Assembly (NCBI GenBank): GCA_014377155.1
Contig: JACMQD010000445.1
Coordinates: forward strand, 1-14,110
Length of the DNA stretch: 14,110 nucleotides
Direction: 5' to 3'
DNA from: Herminiimonas sp.
GTDB lineage: Bacteria; Pseudomonadota; Gammaproteobacteria; Burkholderiales; Burkholderiaceae
Part shown: piece after piece, positions 7,559 to 14,110 of the stretch
How positions within the stretch are numbered: position 1 is the first letter of the stretch
Layout: every line of letters begins with the position of its first letter
Position numbers and translations under genes: made by a program
Notes under the pieces: model-generated
What the model was told of the DNA's origin: nothing
The model's input: the letters and a program-made list of their open reading frames with translations, nothing else
Database searches by the model: none

Positions 7559-8941
7559 TTACTCCTGATCAGATGATTTTGGGCTGCGATTACGATGGGA
7601 TTTCAGCACGCGTTCGACGAACGCGTCAGATGCGCCAGTGTAACCCGCCGGATCAAACAATTCACGCAGCTCGGCTGGCGACAGATGCGCGGCGATTACT
7701 GCATCGTCCATCAATACGTCGTGCAAATGGCGCTGTGTGGCAACTGCCAGCCGGCAAGCCTGCTCGACCAAATGATGCGCAGCCAGGCGTCCCGTCTTGC
7801 TGCCCAGAGCAAGCGTGATGGCCTCGGCCATGACCAGTCCTCGAGTTGCTTCAAGGTTACAGCGCATACGCTTTTCGTCAACCAGCAATCCGCTGGCTAC
7901 CAGACACATCTGGCGCAAGGCGCCTGACGTTAAAAGCATGATGTCGGGCAAGGTATCCCATTCGGCTTGCCACCCGCCCAACGCACGTTCGTGTTCCTGC
8001 ACCATGCCGGACAGCATGCTCGACACCAGCGGCGGCACCCTGACAGCTGCCGCAAGCGCGACTGCGCAGGCTACCGGATTGCGCTTGTGCGGCATGGTCG
8101 ACGAGCCGCCGCGGCCTGCTGCCACAGGCTCCGCCAGTTCGGCAACCTCGGTTTGCATGTGCAGCGCGATGTCGCGCGCGATTTTTCCCAGCGTACCGAC
8201 CAGCATGCCCATGACAGTCGCCACTTCCGCCACGCGGTCGCGTTGGGTATGCCACGGCAAGTCCGGCAAGCTCAGCCCAAGATCCGCAGCCATTGCCTGC
8301 GCCACGTCCAGTCCCCGGTCGCCGAGACTGGCCAGCGTGCCGCAGGCGCCGCCGAATTGCAGAACCAGCACGCGCGGTCGCAACTGCGCCAGTCGATCCT
8401 GGTGCCGCAAGATCGCGTCGAGCCAGCCCGCCGCTTTCAGCCCGAAAGTCATCGGCAGCGCGTGCTGCATCCAGGTGCGCCCGACCATAAGCGTGCCGCG
8501 GTGAATATCGGCTAGCCGCGCCAGTGCAGTCGTCATCAGCGCGAGATCTGCATCGATCAGGTCCAGTGCAGCGCGCAGTTGCAGCACCGTGCCGGTATCG
8601 ATCACGTCCTGACTGGTCGCGCCCCAATGTACGAATTTGGCCGCTTCTGCATCGGTGCCGGCTACCTGCTCGGTCAATTGCTTGACCAGTGGAATGGCAA
8701 GATTACCGGCTGCCGCCGCCGCTTCTGCGAGTGCCGACAGGTCGATAAGCGCGACGTCGCATCTGTGCTCGATGGCGTCCACGGCGCTGTCCGGAATCAC
8801 ACCCTGCCCGCCTTGCGCACGGGCCAGCGCCGCCTCGAAGTCGAGCATGCGCTGGACGCAAATGCCATCCGAGAACACAGCACGCATTTCGTCTGTCGAA
8901 AACATCGGGCCAGTCAACGCGCGTGAGGACATCGGTGACAT
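7559..8941 (-). CDS. pcaB: 3-carboxy-cis,cis-muconate cycloisomerase
   Basis: Cyclises 3-carboxy-cis,cis-muconate to 4-carboxymuconolactone, step two; cytoplasmic member of the fumarase/aspartase superfamily, active as a homotetramer. It has 460 residues, about the usual length. Superfamily signature GSSTMPHKRNP is at 279-289, the substrate-binding stretch HWGATSQD at 105-112, and TWMQHALP at 156-163. The C-terminus (about 445-460) is basic and polar. It begins 2 nt after the pcaG stop. ATG 8941 is used; a second ATG three codons on (8932) is possible, and neither has a clear Shine-Dalgarno, so coupling to pcaG is likely. Confidence 0.95.
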   Translation of the reverse strand: MSPMSSRALTGPMFSTDEMRAVFSDGICVQRMLDFEAALARAQGGQGVIPDSAVDAIEHRCDVALIDLSALAEAAAAAGNLAIPLVKQLTEQVAGTDAEAAKFVHWGATSQDVIDTGTVLQLRAALDLIDADLALMTTALARLADIHRGTLMVGRTWMQHALPMTFGLKAAGWLDAILRHQDRLAQLRPRVLVLQFGGACGTLASLGDRGLDVAQAMAADLGLSLPDLPWHTQRDRVAEVATVMGMLVGTLGKIARDIALHMQTEVAELAEPVAAGRGGSSTMPHKRNPVACAVALAAAVRVPPLVSSMLSGMVQEHERALGGWQAEWDTLPDIMLLTSGALRQMCLVASGLLVDEKRMRCNLEATRGLVMAEAITLALGSKTGRLAAHHLVEQACRLAVATQRHLHDVLMDDAVIAAHLSPAELRELFDPAGYTGASDAFVERVLKSHRNRSPKSSDQE

Positions 8942-8943
8942 GG

Positions 8944-9525
8944 TCAGATATCGAAGAAAACAGTTTCGCCCTGACCGCCGGCATCGCCCTGCACCACCAC
9001 GTTCCAGATCAATGTCCCCGGGCGGTCCGGTGCCACGCGGGCGATCAAGGTATTGCAGCGCTCGGCGGGAACCCGGTTCAGGACAGCATCGTCAACATTC
9101 GATTCTTCGTCCGGAAAATACATGCGCGTCGCCAGCCGCTTGATCAGTCCGCGCATGAATATCGATACCAGAATGTGCGGCGCTTGCAATGTTCCATCCG
9201 GTCCAGGCACCCGACCGGGCTTGATGGTGGCGAAGCGAAAGCCGCCGTTGTCGTCGGTAGGCACGCGCCCGAACCCCCGAAATCCCGCCTCCAGCGGTAG
9301 CGTACGCGCATCGTCGGGATGCGCATATTTGCCGTGCGCATTGGCTTGCCAGATTTCGACCATGCCATCGGGAACCGGCTTGCCGCTGCCGTCGAACACC
9401 TGTCCTTCGATCACGATACGTTCGCCGCTCACGCCCTGGCCGACCAGGTTGTCGACATACAGACGGTCGAAGCCGATGTGCAGGAACGGGCCGACAGTTT
9501 GCGATGGCGTCATGAACAGGCTCAT
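8944..9525 (-). CDS. pcaG: Protocatechuate 3,4-dioxygenase, alpha subunit
   Basis: Non-metal-binding subunit of the intradiol ring-cleaving dioxygenase, which forms alpha-beta protomers with PcaH in the cytoplasm. It has 193 residues, normal for the alpha chain. The fold motifs match PcaH: GQVFDGSGKPVPDGMVEIWQ (41-60), then ANAHGKYAHP (61-70), and QAPHILVSIF (114-123) where PcaH has the iron-binding HIH. The missing second His fits an alpha subunit. ATG 9525 lies 1 nt after the pcaH stop and has GGAG 8 nt upstream. The frame is open further, to 9594, but that extension lies inside pcaH and is not homologous. Confidence 0.96.
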   Translation of the reverse strand: MSLFMTPSQTVGPFLHIGFDRLYVDNLVGQGVSGERIVIEGQVFDGSGKPVPDGMVEIWQANAHGKYAHPDDARTLPLEAGFRGFGRVPTDDNGGFRFATIKPGRVPGPDGTLQAPHILVSIFMRGLIKRLATRMYFPDEESNVDDAVLNRVPAERCNTLIARVAPDRPGTLIWNVVVQGDAGGQGETVFFDI

Positions 9526-9526
9526 G

Positions 9527-10231
9527 TCATTTCTCCATCGGTGTTGCATTACGCCCGCGCAGCACGATATCGAAACGATAGCCAAGCGCGACATCAGGTT
9601 CGGTGTGCTCCCAGTCGAAGACCGAGATCATGCGCTGGCGCGATTTTTCATCGGGCGTGCTGTTGTAGATCGGATCGAACGCCAGCAGCGGGTCGCCTGG
9701 AAAATACATTTGCGTGACCAGCCGGGTCGCGAATGCCGGCCCGAACAGCGACAGGTGGATGTGCGCCGGCCGCCAGGCATTGTGATGATTGCGCCACGGG
9801 TAGGCACCGGGCTTGATCGTAATAAATCGGTAGTGGCCCATCGCGTCGGTGAGCGTTCGCCCGCAGCCCATGAAATGCGGATCGATCGGTGCATCGTGCT
9901 GGTCATTCTTGTGCAGATAGCGGCCGGCGGCATTGGCCTGCCACAGCTCGATCAGCGTATGCGGCACCGGCTTGCCATTTTCATCGAGCACACGGCCGGC
10001 GACAACGATGCGTTCGCCGATCGGTGCGCCGCCGGACTGGCGCGTGAGGTCATGGTCGCCACTGCCGATATCGTCATGGCCGAAGACCGGCCCGGTCACT
10101 TCCGATAAGGTCTGCGGCAGCAGGATCAGTGGTTTCGACGGCGAACGCAACTGCGTCGACGCATAGGGGACATGCAGGTATGGCGGCTGCGTATCCCAAT
10201 GCGGACGACGGTACTGTGCTGGTTCGGACAT
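9527..10231 (-). CDS. pcaH: Protocatechuate 3,4-dioxygenase, beta subunit
   Basis: Iron(III)-binding catalytic subunit that cleaves protocatechuate with O2 to 3-carboxy-cis,cis-muconate, the first step of the pathway. It has 234 residues, normal for the beta chain. By comparison with the Pseudomonas enzyme, the four iron ligands are Tyr105 (GRYLHK), Tyr144 (GAYPW), His157 and His159 (RPAHIHLS), and Arg154 is the conserved active-site arginine. The N-terminal segment before residue 70 is the beta-specific arm. ATG 10231 has AAGGA 8 nt upstream; an earlier in-frame start at 10261 adds ten non-homologous residues. It lies 44 nt behind pcaF. Confidence 0.97.
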   Translation of the reverse strand: MSEPAQYRRPHWDTQPPYLHVPYASTQLRSPSKPLILLPQTLSEVTGPVFGHDDIGSGDHDLTRQSGGAPIGERIVVAGRVLDENGKPVPHTLIELWQANAAGRYLHKNDQHDAPIDPHFMGCGRTLTDAMGHYRFITIKPGAYPWRNHHNAWRPAHIHLSLFGPAFATRLVTQMYFPGDPLLAFDPIYNSTPDEKSRQRMISVFDWEHTEPDVALGYRFDIVLRGRNATPMEK

Positions 10232-10275
10232 GGTTTTTCCTTGGACGCGACGCGCCTGCAAACATTCGTTCGATA

Positions 10276-11478
10276 TCAGACGCGTTCAATGATCAGCGCG
10301 ATACCCTGACCGACGCCGATGCACATCGTGCACAGTGCGTAGCGCCCGCCGGTACGATGCAGCTGATACATCGCGGTAGTGATCAGGCGTGCCCCGCTCA
10401 TGCCCAGCGGATGGCCGAGTGCAATGGCGCCGCCGTTCGGATTGACGCGCGGATCGTTATCCTGCAGCCCAAGCATGCGCATCACTGCCAGGCCTTGCGC
10501 GGCAAATGCTTCATTCAGTTCGATCACGTCCATCTGGTCGAGCGTGAGGCCGACTTGCTGCAATAGTTTCTGTGTTGCCGGTGCCGGGCCGATGCCCATT
10601 ACCCGTGGTGCCACGCCGGCAGTCGCCATTCCAACAATGCGCGCCTTCGGCGTCAAGCCGTGGCGTGCGGCGGCGTCGGCGCTGGCCAGCAGCAACGCGC
10701 ATGCACCGTCGTTGACGCCGGATGCGTTGCCGGCCGTGACACTGCCGTCGGGCGTGACCACACCTTTGAGTTTCGCCAGCGCTTCGACGCTAGTGGCGCG
10801 CGGATGTTCGTCCTGCGAAACCGTAATCGGCTCACCTTTTTTCGGCGTGATGATGACTGGCGTGATTTCCTGCGCCAGCGTGCCGTTCTGCTGCGCGGCG
10901 GCGGCTTTCATCTGGCTGGCAACGGCAAAAATATCCTGATCGGCGCGGCTGATCTGATACTCGGTGGCGACGTTTTCGGCGGTCTGCGGCATCGCGTCGA
11001 CGCCGTACTGTGCTTTCATCAGCGGATTGACGAAGCGCCAGCCGATCGTGGTGTCGAAGATCGCCGCATTGCGCGAAAACGGACTATCGGCCTTGCCCAT
11101 CACGAATGGCGCGCGCGTCATCGATTCGACACCGCCGGCGATCATCAGCCCGGCTTCACCGGACTTGATGGCACGAGCGGCGGTACCGACTGCATCCATG
11201 CCGGACCCGCACAGGCGGTTAAGGGTGGCGCCGGCCACATCCTGCGGCAAGCCTGCCAGCAGCAGCGACATGCGCGCAACGTTGCGGTTGTCTTCGCCGG
11301 CCTGGTTGGCGCAGCCGTAGATTACATCCTGCACGGCGGCCCAGTCGACACTGGGATTGCGCGCCATCAATGCGCGCAGCGGGATCGCGCCGAGGTCGTC
11401 GGCGCGCACGTCTTTGAGGGCGCCGGCATAGCGGCCGATCGGAGTACGAATGGCGTCACAGATAAAAGCGTCGGTCAT
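10276..11478 (-). CDS. pcaF: 3-oxoadipyl-CoA thiolase (beta-ketoadipyl-CoA thiolase)
   Basis: Splits 3-oxoadipyl-CoA with CoA into succinyl-CoA and acetyl-CoA, the last step; cytoplasmic, expected tetramer. It has 400 residues, exactly the usual thiolase length. Catalytic residues: acyl-accepting Cys90 in NRLCGSGMD, His356 in AIALGHPLG and the base Cys386 in CIGVGQG, with NEAF at 322-325. The start MTDAFICDAIRTPIGRYAGA is characteristic of PcaF, so assignment as 3-oxoadipyl-CoA thiolase rather than acetoacetyl-CoA thiolase is well supported by both sequence and context. It lies 63 nt after pcaJ; that gap shows no clear promoter or terminator. Confidence 0.96.
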   Translation of the reverse strand: MTDAFICDAIRTPIGRYAGALKDVRADDLGAIPLRALMARNPSVDWAAVQDVIYGCANQAGEDNRNVARMSLLLAGLPQDVAGATLNRLCGSGMDAVGTAARAIKSGEAGLMIAGGVESMTRAPFVMGKADSPFSRNAAIFDTTIGWRFVNPLMKAQYGVDAMPQTAENVATEYQISRADQDIFAVASQMKAAAAQQNGTLAQEITPVIITPKKGEPITVSQDEHPRATSVEALAKLKGVVTPDGSVTAGNASGVNDGACALLLASADAAARHGLTPKARIVGMATAGVAPRVMGIGPAPATQKLLQQVGLTLDQMDVIELNEAFAAQGLAVMRMLGLQDNDPRVNPNGGAIALGHPLGMSGARLITTAMYQLHRTGGRYALCTMCIGVGQGIALIIERV

Positions 11479-11541
11479 GATGGATTCAGTCTAAAAAATG
11501 GTCAAGGAAAGCGGATGCGCTGCGCGCCGCGAAGGCGATCT

Positions 11542-12183
11542 TCACGTCCGGTTCGTCAGCGGTACGCCGGTCAGTTGCTGCAATTGTTCAAACGACAGGT
11601 CATCGATCTTTTCGATGACGAGCAAGCCTTCGAGCGCGACTTCAAGCACCGCCAGATCAGTATAAATCCGATTGACGCAACCGATGCCCGTCAGCGGATA
11701 CGTGCAGGCGGCGACAATCTTGCTTTCGCCGCTTTTGGTCTGGTGCTCCATCATCACGAATACTTTTTTGGCGCCGATTGCAAGATCCATCGCGCCGCCG
11801 ACGGCGGGGATCGCATCCGGCGCGCCAGTATGCCAGTTCGCCAGGTCGCCACCGGCCGACACCTGGAACGCCCCTAGCACGCAGATGTCCAGATGCCCGC
11901 CGCGCATCATCGCAAACGAATCACCATGATGAAAATAAGCGCCGCCTGCGAGTAAGGTGACGGGCTGCTTGCCGGCGTTGATCAGGTCTTCGTCCTCTTC
12001 GCCGGGGGCGGGCGCAGGGCCCATGCCGAGCAAGCCGTTCTCGCTGTGCAGGAAAATTTCGCGATCAACCGGCAGATGGTTGGCGACCATGGTCGGCAAA
12101 CCGATGCCGAGATTGACATAGGCGCCCTCTGGAATGTCCTGCGCCACGCGCGCGGCAATCTGGTCACGGGTCAGGCGCTTCAT
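11542..12183 (-). CDS. pcaJ: 3-oxoadipate CoA-transferase, beta subunit
   Basis: Small subunit of succinyl-CoA:3-oxoadipate CoA-transferase, which moves CoA from succinyl-CoA to 3-oxoadipate in the cytoplasm together with PcaI. It has 213 residues, normal for subunit B of family I CoA-transferases. The active-site signature LHSENG is at 45-50, with the catalytic glutamate at residue 48; GIGLP (26-30) is also typical. The start at 12183 makes an ATGA overlap with the pcaI stop, so the two subunits are probably made in equal amounts. The proteins resemble acetoacetate CoA-transferases (AtoDA/ScoAB); the pca context favours PcaJ. Confidence 0.95.
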   Translation of the reverse strand: MKRLTRDQIAARVAQDIPEGAYVNLGIGLPTMVANHLPVDREIFLHSENGLLGMGPAPAPGEEDEDLINAGKQPVTLLAGGAYFHHGDSFAMMRGGHLDICVLGAFQVSAGGDLANWHTGAPDAIPAVGGAMDLAIGAKKVFVMMEHQTKSGESKIVAACTYPLTGIGCVNRIYTDLAVLEVALEGLLVIEKIDDLSFEQLQQLTGVPLTNRT

Positions 12184-12851
12184 TGCACACCTGCCTGCAA
12201 GACCACGCGCTGGACGAAAATGCCGGGCGTGACGATGACTTCAGGATCGAGATCGCCCAATGCGGCGATTTCAGCGACCTGCGCGATGGTGCACTTGGCG
12301 GCCATTGCCATGATCGGGCCGAAGTTGCGGGCTGCCTTGCGATAGACGAGATTGCCCCAGCGGTCGCCACGGTGCGCCTTGATCAGCGCGAAATCGGCGT
12401 GGATCGGCGACTCCAGAACATAGTGCTTACCGTCGATCAAACGGGTTTCCTTGCCTTCGGCAAGTAACGTGCCGAATCCGGTCGGCGAAAAAAAGCCGCC
12501 AATGCCGGCGCCGGCTGCGCGGATGCGCTCGGCCAGATTGCCTTGCGGCGTCAGTTCCAGTTCGATCTCACCGGCACGGTAAAGCGCATCGAACACATGC
12601 GAATCGGCCTGGCGCGGAAACGAGCAGATGATCTTGCGCACCCGCTTCGCCTTCAGCAGTGCCGCCAGTCCGACATCGCCGTTGCCGGCATTGTTGTTGA
12701 CGATAGTGAGGTCGCGTGCGCCTTGGCCTATCAGTGCCTCGATGAGAGCCGAGGGCATGCCGGCATTGCCAAAACCGCCGATCATGACGGTCGCGCCATC
12801 CGCGACGTCGGCGACGGCTTGCTCCAGCGATTCACAGGTTTTATCGATCAC
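12180..12851 (-). CDS. pcaI: 3-oxoadipate CoA-transferase, alpha subunit
   Basis: Partner of PcaJ in the succinyl-CoA:3-oxoadipate CoA-transferase and first gene of the operon. It has 223 residues. The subunit A signature runs from DG at 18-19 through GGFGNAGMP at 25-33. The start is GTG at 12849-12851: an in-frame TAG lies ten codons upstream, no ATG exists between, and AAGG sits about 10 nt before the GTG. The reading MIDKTCES also fits the usual PcaI start. The GTG and moderate ribosome site may keep translation of this first gene modest. The divergent region upstream carries the putative PcaR boxes. Confidence 0.95.
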   Translation of the reverse strand: MIDKTCESLEQAVADVADGATVMIGGFGNAGMPSALIEALIGQGARDLTIVNNNAGNGDVGLAALLKAKRVRKIICSFPRQADSHVFDALYRAGEIELELTPQGNLAERIRAAGAGIGGFFSPTGFGTLLAEGKETRLIDGKHYVLESPIHADFALIKAHRGDRWGNLVYRKAARNFGPIMAMAAKCTIAQVAEIAALGDLDPEVIVTPGIFVQRVVLQAGVQ

Positions 12852-12906
12852 GTTCGGTGCCTTTATGGATGCAATGCGCTACCGACCTGACTTTGACAGG
12901 CCCCAA

Positions 12907-12937
12907 ATAATAGCGGCATGGTGTTCGATGTTCGCAC
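12907..12937 (-). promoter_or_regulatory. Candidate pcaI operon promoter
   Basis: On the minus strand TATTAT (12907-12912) could serve as a -10, about 55 nt before the pcaI GTG. The region where the -35 should lie (about 12930-12935) has no TTGACA-like sequence but is covered by the best PcaR-like box (12923-12937). A poor -35 covered by an activator site is what one expects of an activator-dependent promoter. Assignment is by inspection only. Confidence 0.35.
12923..12937 (+). promoter_or_regulatory. PcaR-like operator box 1
   Basis: GTTCGATGTTCGCAC matches 13 of 15 positions of the Pseudomonas putida PcaR recognition sequence as I remember it (GTTCGATAATCGCAC). It lies 72-86 nt upstream of the pcaI start, over the expected -35. 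A separate inverted repeat CTGTT-N5-AACAG follows at 12944-12958 and could belong to the same site, since IclR-family operators often combine palindromes and direct repeats. Confidence 0.5.
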
Positions 12938-13010
12938 GAATGTCTGTTTATAGAACAGTTTGAGTTTATCGATAATGAAATCGCGGGGTCAAGAACCGTG
13001 CGCAAATTGT

Positions 13011-13025
13011 GTGCGATGACCGGAC
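13011..13025 (-). promoter_or_regulatory. PcaR-like operator box 2
   Basis: Read on the minus strand this is GTCCGGTCATCGCAC, 12 of 15 matches to the recalled PcaR box. It agrees with box 3 at 13 of 15 positions in opposite orientation, with centres 33 bp apart (about three helical turns), so the two may form one inverted binding unit just upstream of the regulator promoter. Confidence 0.4.
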
Positions 13026-13035
13026 ACCTGATGCA

Positions 13036-13064
13036 TTGACAGCGTTCGGTCAACGCACTACTGT
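13036..13064 (+). promoter_or_regulatory. Candidate promoter of the IclR regulator gene
   Basis: A perfect -35 TTGACA (13036-13041) is followed by a 17-nt spacer and a weak -10 TACTGT (13059-13064), predicting a transcript start near 13071, about 23 nt before the ATG. Operator box 3 occupies the whole spacer. Binding there should block RNA polymerase, which suggests autorepression, as known for related PcaU/PobR-type regulators. Confidence 0.5.
13044..13058 (+). promoter_or_regulatory. PcaR-like operator box 3
   Basis: GTTCGGTCAACGCAC matches 12 of 15 positions of the recalled PcaR box. It fills exactly the spacer between the -35 and -10 of the candidate regulator promoter, the position expected for a repressing site. 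Confidence 0.45.
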
Positions 13065-13077
13065 CCATTAATCGAAC
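13063..13077 (-). promoter_or_regulatory. PcaR-like operator box 4 (weak)
   Basis: Read on the minus strand this is GTTCGATTAATGGAC, 11 of 15 matches to the recalled PcaR box with the first seven bases perfect. It covers the predicted transcript start of the regulator gene. A site this weak could be chance; it is listed because it joins three better ones. Confidence 0.3.
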
Positions 13078-13093
13078 ATTAAGAACGGTGATT

Positions 13094-13933
13094 ATGTCCA
13101 AGCCAGCCTCCGCTCACGACCGCAGCATTGCATCGCCGAAGAAGCTGCTGACCATCGCAGAAGAAATCGAGGAGATGACCGGCGACCCCAGTTTCATGAC
13201 CTCGCTGGCGCGGGGACTGGCAGTGGTGCGTGCGTTCAGCGACCAGCGCCGCACGCTGACGATCGCGCAGATCAGCCACAAGACCGGGATTCCGCGCGCT
13301 GCCGTGCGGCGTTGCCTGCATACCTTGAAGCAGCTCGGTTATGCCGATTCGGAAGCCAACAACTATTCGCTCAAGCCGAAGGTGCTTACGCTCGGCTATT
13401 CGTACCTGTCGTCGACGCCGCTGGCAGTGTCGGCCCAGCCCTGCCTCGACCATATCAGTCGCAGCCTGCATGAATCGTGTTCGCTGGCGGTCCTCGACGG
13501 CAATGACGTGCTGTACATTGCGCGTTCGTCGACCTCACGCATCATGTCGGTGGCGCTGAATGTCGGAAGCCGCCTGCCGGCCTATTGCACGTCGCTCGGT
13601 CGAGTCATGCTGGCGGCAATGTCGGAAGAGAAGCTGCAAGTCTATCTGGCCGGCGTCGAACTGCGCGCTTACACTGACCGCACCGTCGTGTCAGCCAGAC
13701 GCCTTACCGAACTGCTGGCGGGCATCCGGCAGGCCGGCTACGCGATACTCGAAGAAGAATTGGAAGTAGGCTTGCGGTCGATCGCAGTGCCGGTGCGCGG
13801 CGCATCGGGCGCGGTCGTGGCCGCGCTCAATGTCGGCGCGCAGGCCACGCGCGTGACCAGCCGCCAGATGGAAGAAGAATTTCTGCCGGTGCTGCTCAAA
13901 GGCGCGCAAGAACTGGCCGCATTATTGCCCTGA
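13094..13933 (+). CDS. pcaR: IclR-family transcriptional regulator, probable PcaR/PcaU-type activator
   Basis: Predicted DNA-binding regulator of the divergent pca-liv operon. It has 279 residues: an N-terminal extension of about 35 residues, a winged helix-turn-helix at about 37-95 (recognition part LTIAQISHKTGIPRAAVRRCL, 55-75), and the IclR effector domain at about 98-275. The stretch SLGRVMLAA (167-175) is typical of the family. PcaR, PcaU and PobR of this clade respond to beta-ketoadipate, protocatechuate or 4-hydroxybenzoate; the effector here cannot be read from sequence, and naming rests on clade features plus position 242 bp from pcaI. The ATG at 13094 is used, with a GTG at 13088 possible; neither has a strong ribosome site. 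Its 3' end overlaps the convergent gene by 12 bp. Confidence 0.9.
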   Translation: MSKPASAHDRSIASPKKLLTIAEEIEEMTGDPSFMTSLARGLAVVRAFSDQRRTLTIAQISHKTGIPRAAVRRCLHTLKQLGYADSEANNYSLKPKVLTLGYSYLSSTPLAVSAQPCLDHISRSLHESCSLAVLDGNDVLYIARSSTSRIMSVALNVGSRLPAYCTSLGRVMLAAMSEEKLQVYLAGVELRAYTDRTVVSARRLTELLAGIRQAGYAILEEELEVGLRSIAVPVRGASGAVVAALNVGAQATRVTSRQMEEEFLPVLLKGAQELAALLP

Positions 13934-14110
13934 CAGCGTCGGCTTGTCCGCCGCAGCCGCATCGATCGGCGCTGGCACGGCGACGATCGCCGGCGGCTCT
14001 GGTGGATTGTCAAGATACCCCTCGACCATAGCAAAGAAGCGCTTATAGAACGACGCACCGTCGATCGTTTCGCTGGCGACCTTGTCTAGCGAATCCACGC
14101 TGGGGCCGAA
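13922..14110 (-). CDS. C-terminal end of an unidentified protein (5' end outside window)
   Basis: On the minus strand the frame is open from the window edge to a TAA at 13922-13924, giving the last 62 residues. After a helical-looking stretch (DGASFYKRFFAMVEGYLDN) comes a tail rich in Pro and Ala (PPEPPAIVAVPAPIDAAAAD) ending LSGQ, which looks like a flexible C-terminus. It converges on the regulator gene, the last 12 bp being shared, so no terminator fits between them. I do not recognise the family and give no function. That it is a real gene is supported by the open frame to the edge and GC-rich third codon positions. Confidence 0.6.
   Translation of the reverse strand, partial: FGPSVDSLDKVASETIDGASFYKRFFAMVEGYLDNPPEPPAIVAVPAPIDAAAADKPTLSGQ

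Noticed and set aside
7797..8504. Plus-strand open frame of 235 codons and overlapping frames on both strands
   Set aside because: All are shadows of pcaB, which carries the fumarase-superfamily signature. The frames are rich in Ala, Ser and Arg without domains.
9053..10108. Plus-strand open frame of 351 codons
   Set aside because: Antisense shadow of pcaG and pcaH, spanning both genes, with no family motif.
10660..11877. Plus-strand open frame of 405 codons
   Set aside because: It lies antisense to pcaF and pcaJ, whose catalytic motifs are unambiguous. Its composition is typical of a shadow frame in GC-rich DNA, and it has no recognisable domain.

Overview
The window looks like the chromosome of a Burkholderiales betaproteobacterium, most likely of the Oxalobacteraceae (Herbaspirillum/Collimonas/Herminiimonas type). 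I infer this from the style of the encoded proteins, the GC-rich third codon positions and the gene set; it is an impression from reading, not the result of a search.

The core is one long minus-strand gene train from 12851 down to 2927, here called the pca-liv operon. In transcription order it is pcaI, pcaJ, pcaF, pcaH, pcaG, pcaB, pcaD, pcaC, then the four cytoplasmic and membrane genes of a branched-chain-amino-acid-type ABC transporter (livH, livM, livG, livF). The pca genes encode every step of the protocatechuate branch of the beta-ketoadipate pathway: ring cleavage (PcaHG), cycloisomerisation (PcaB), decarboxylation (PcaC), enol-lactone hydrolysis (PcaD), CoA activation (PcaIJ) and thiolysis to succinyl-CoA plus acetyl-CoA (PcaF). 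Catalytic residues are visible in nearly all of them. Most junctions are a few bases or ATGA-type overlaps; the larger gaps are pcaJ-pcaF (63 nt), pcaH-pcaF (44 nt), pcaD-pcaC (21 nt) and pcaC-livH (112 nt). The last carries a 22-codon leader ORF with a near-perfect Shine-Dalgarno that overlaps the livH start. No periplasmic binding-protein gene accompanies the transporter. Its link to uptake of an aromatic acid is inferred from context.

On the plus strand, divergent from pcaI, lies an IclR-family regulator (13094-13933), the expected PcaR/PcaU-type activator. The 242-bp divergent region holds four sequences resembling the 15-bp PcaR box of Pseudomonas putida as I remember it. One lies where the -35 of a candidate pcaI promoter would be. 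Another exactly fills the spacer of a good TTGACA promoter for the regulator gene, which suggests activation of the operon and autorepression of the regulator.

Downstream of livF (2926 to 2413) the sequence looks like an eroded junction: an unexplained coding-like tail, then a 3' remnant of a methyl-accepting chemotaxis protein gene. Next comes a membrane-anchored diguanylate cyclase with a periplasmic SBP_bac_3 sensor, a PAS domain and a GGDEF domain with an intact I-site (252-2093, minus). The two window edges each hold the 3' end of a gene I could not identify (1-183 plus; 13922-14110 minus). I saw no tRNA, rRNA, CRISPR array, insertion sequence or prophage.
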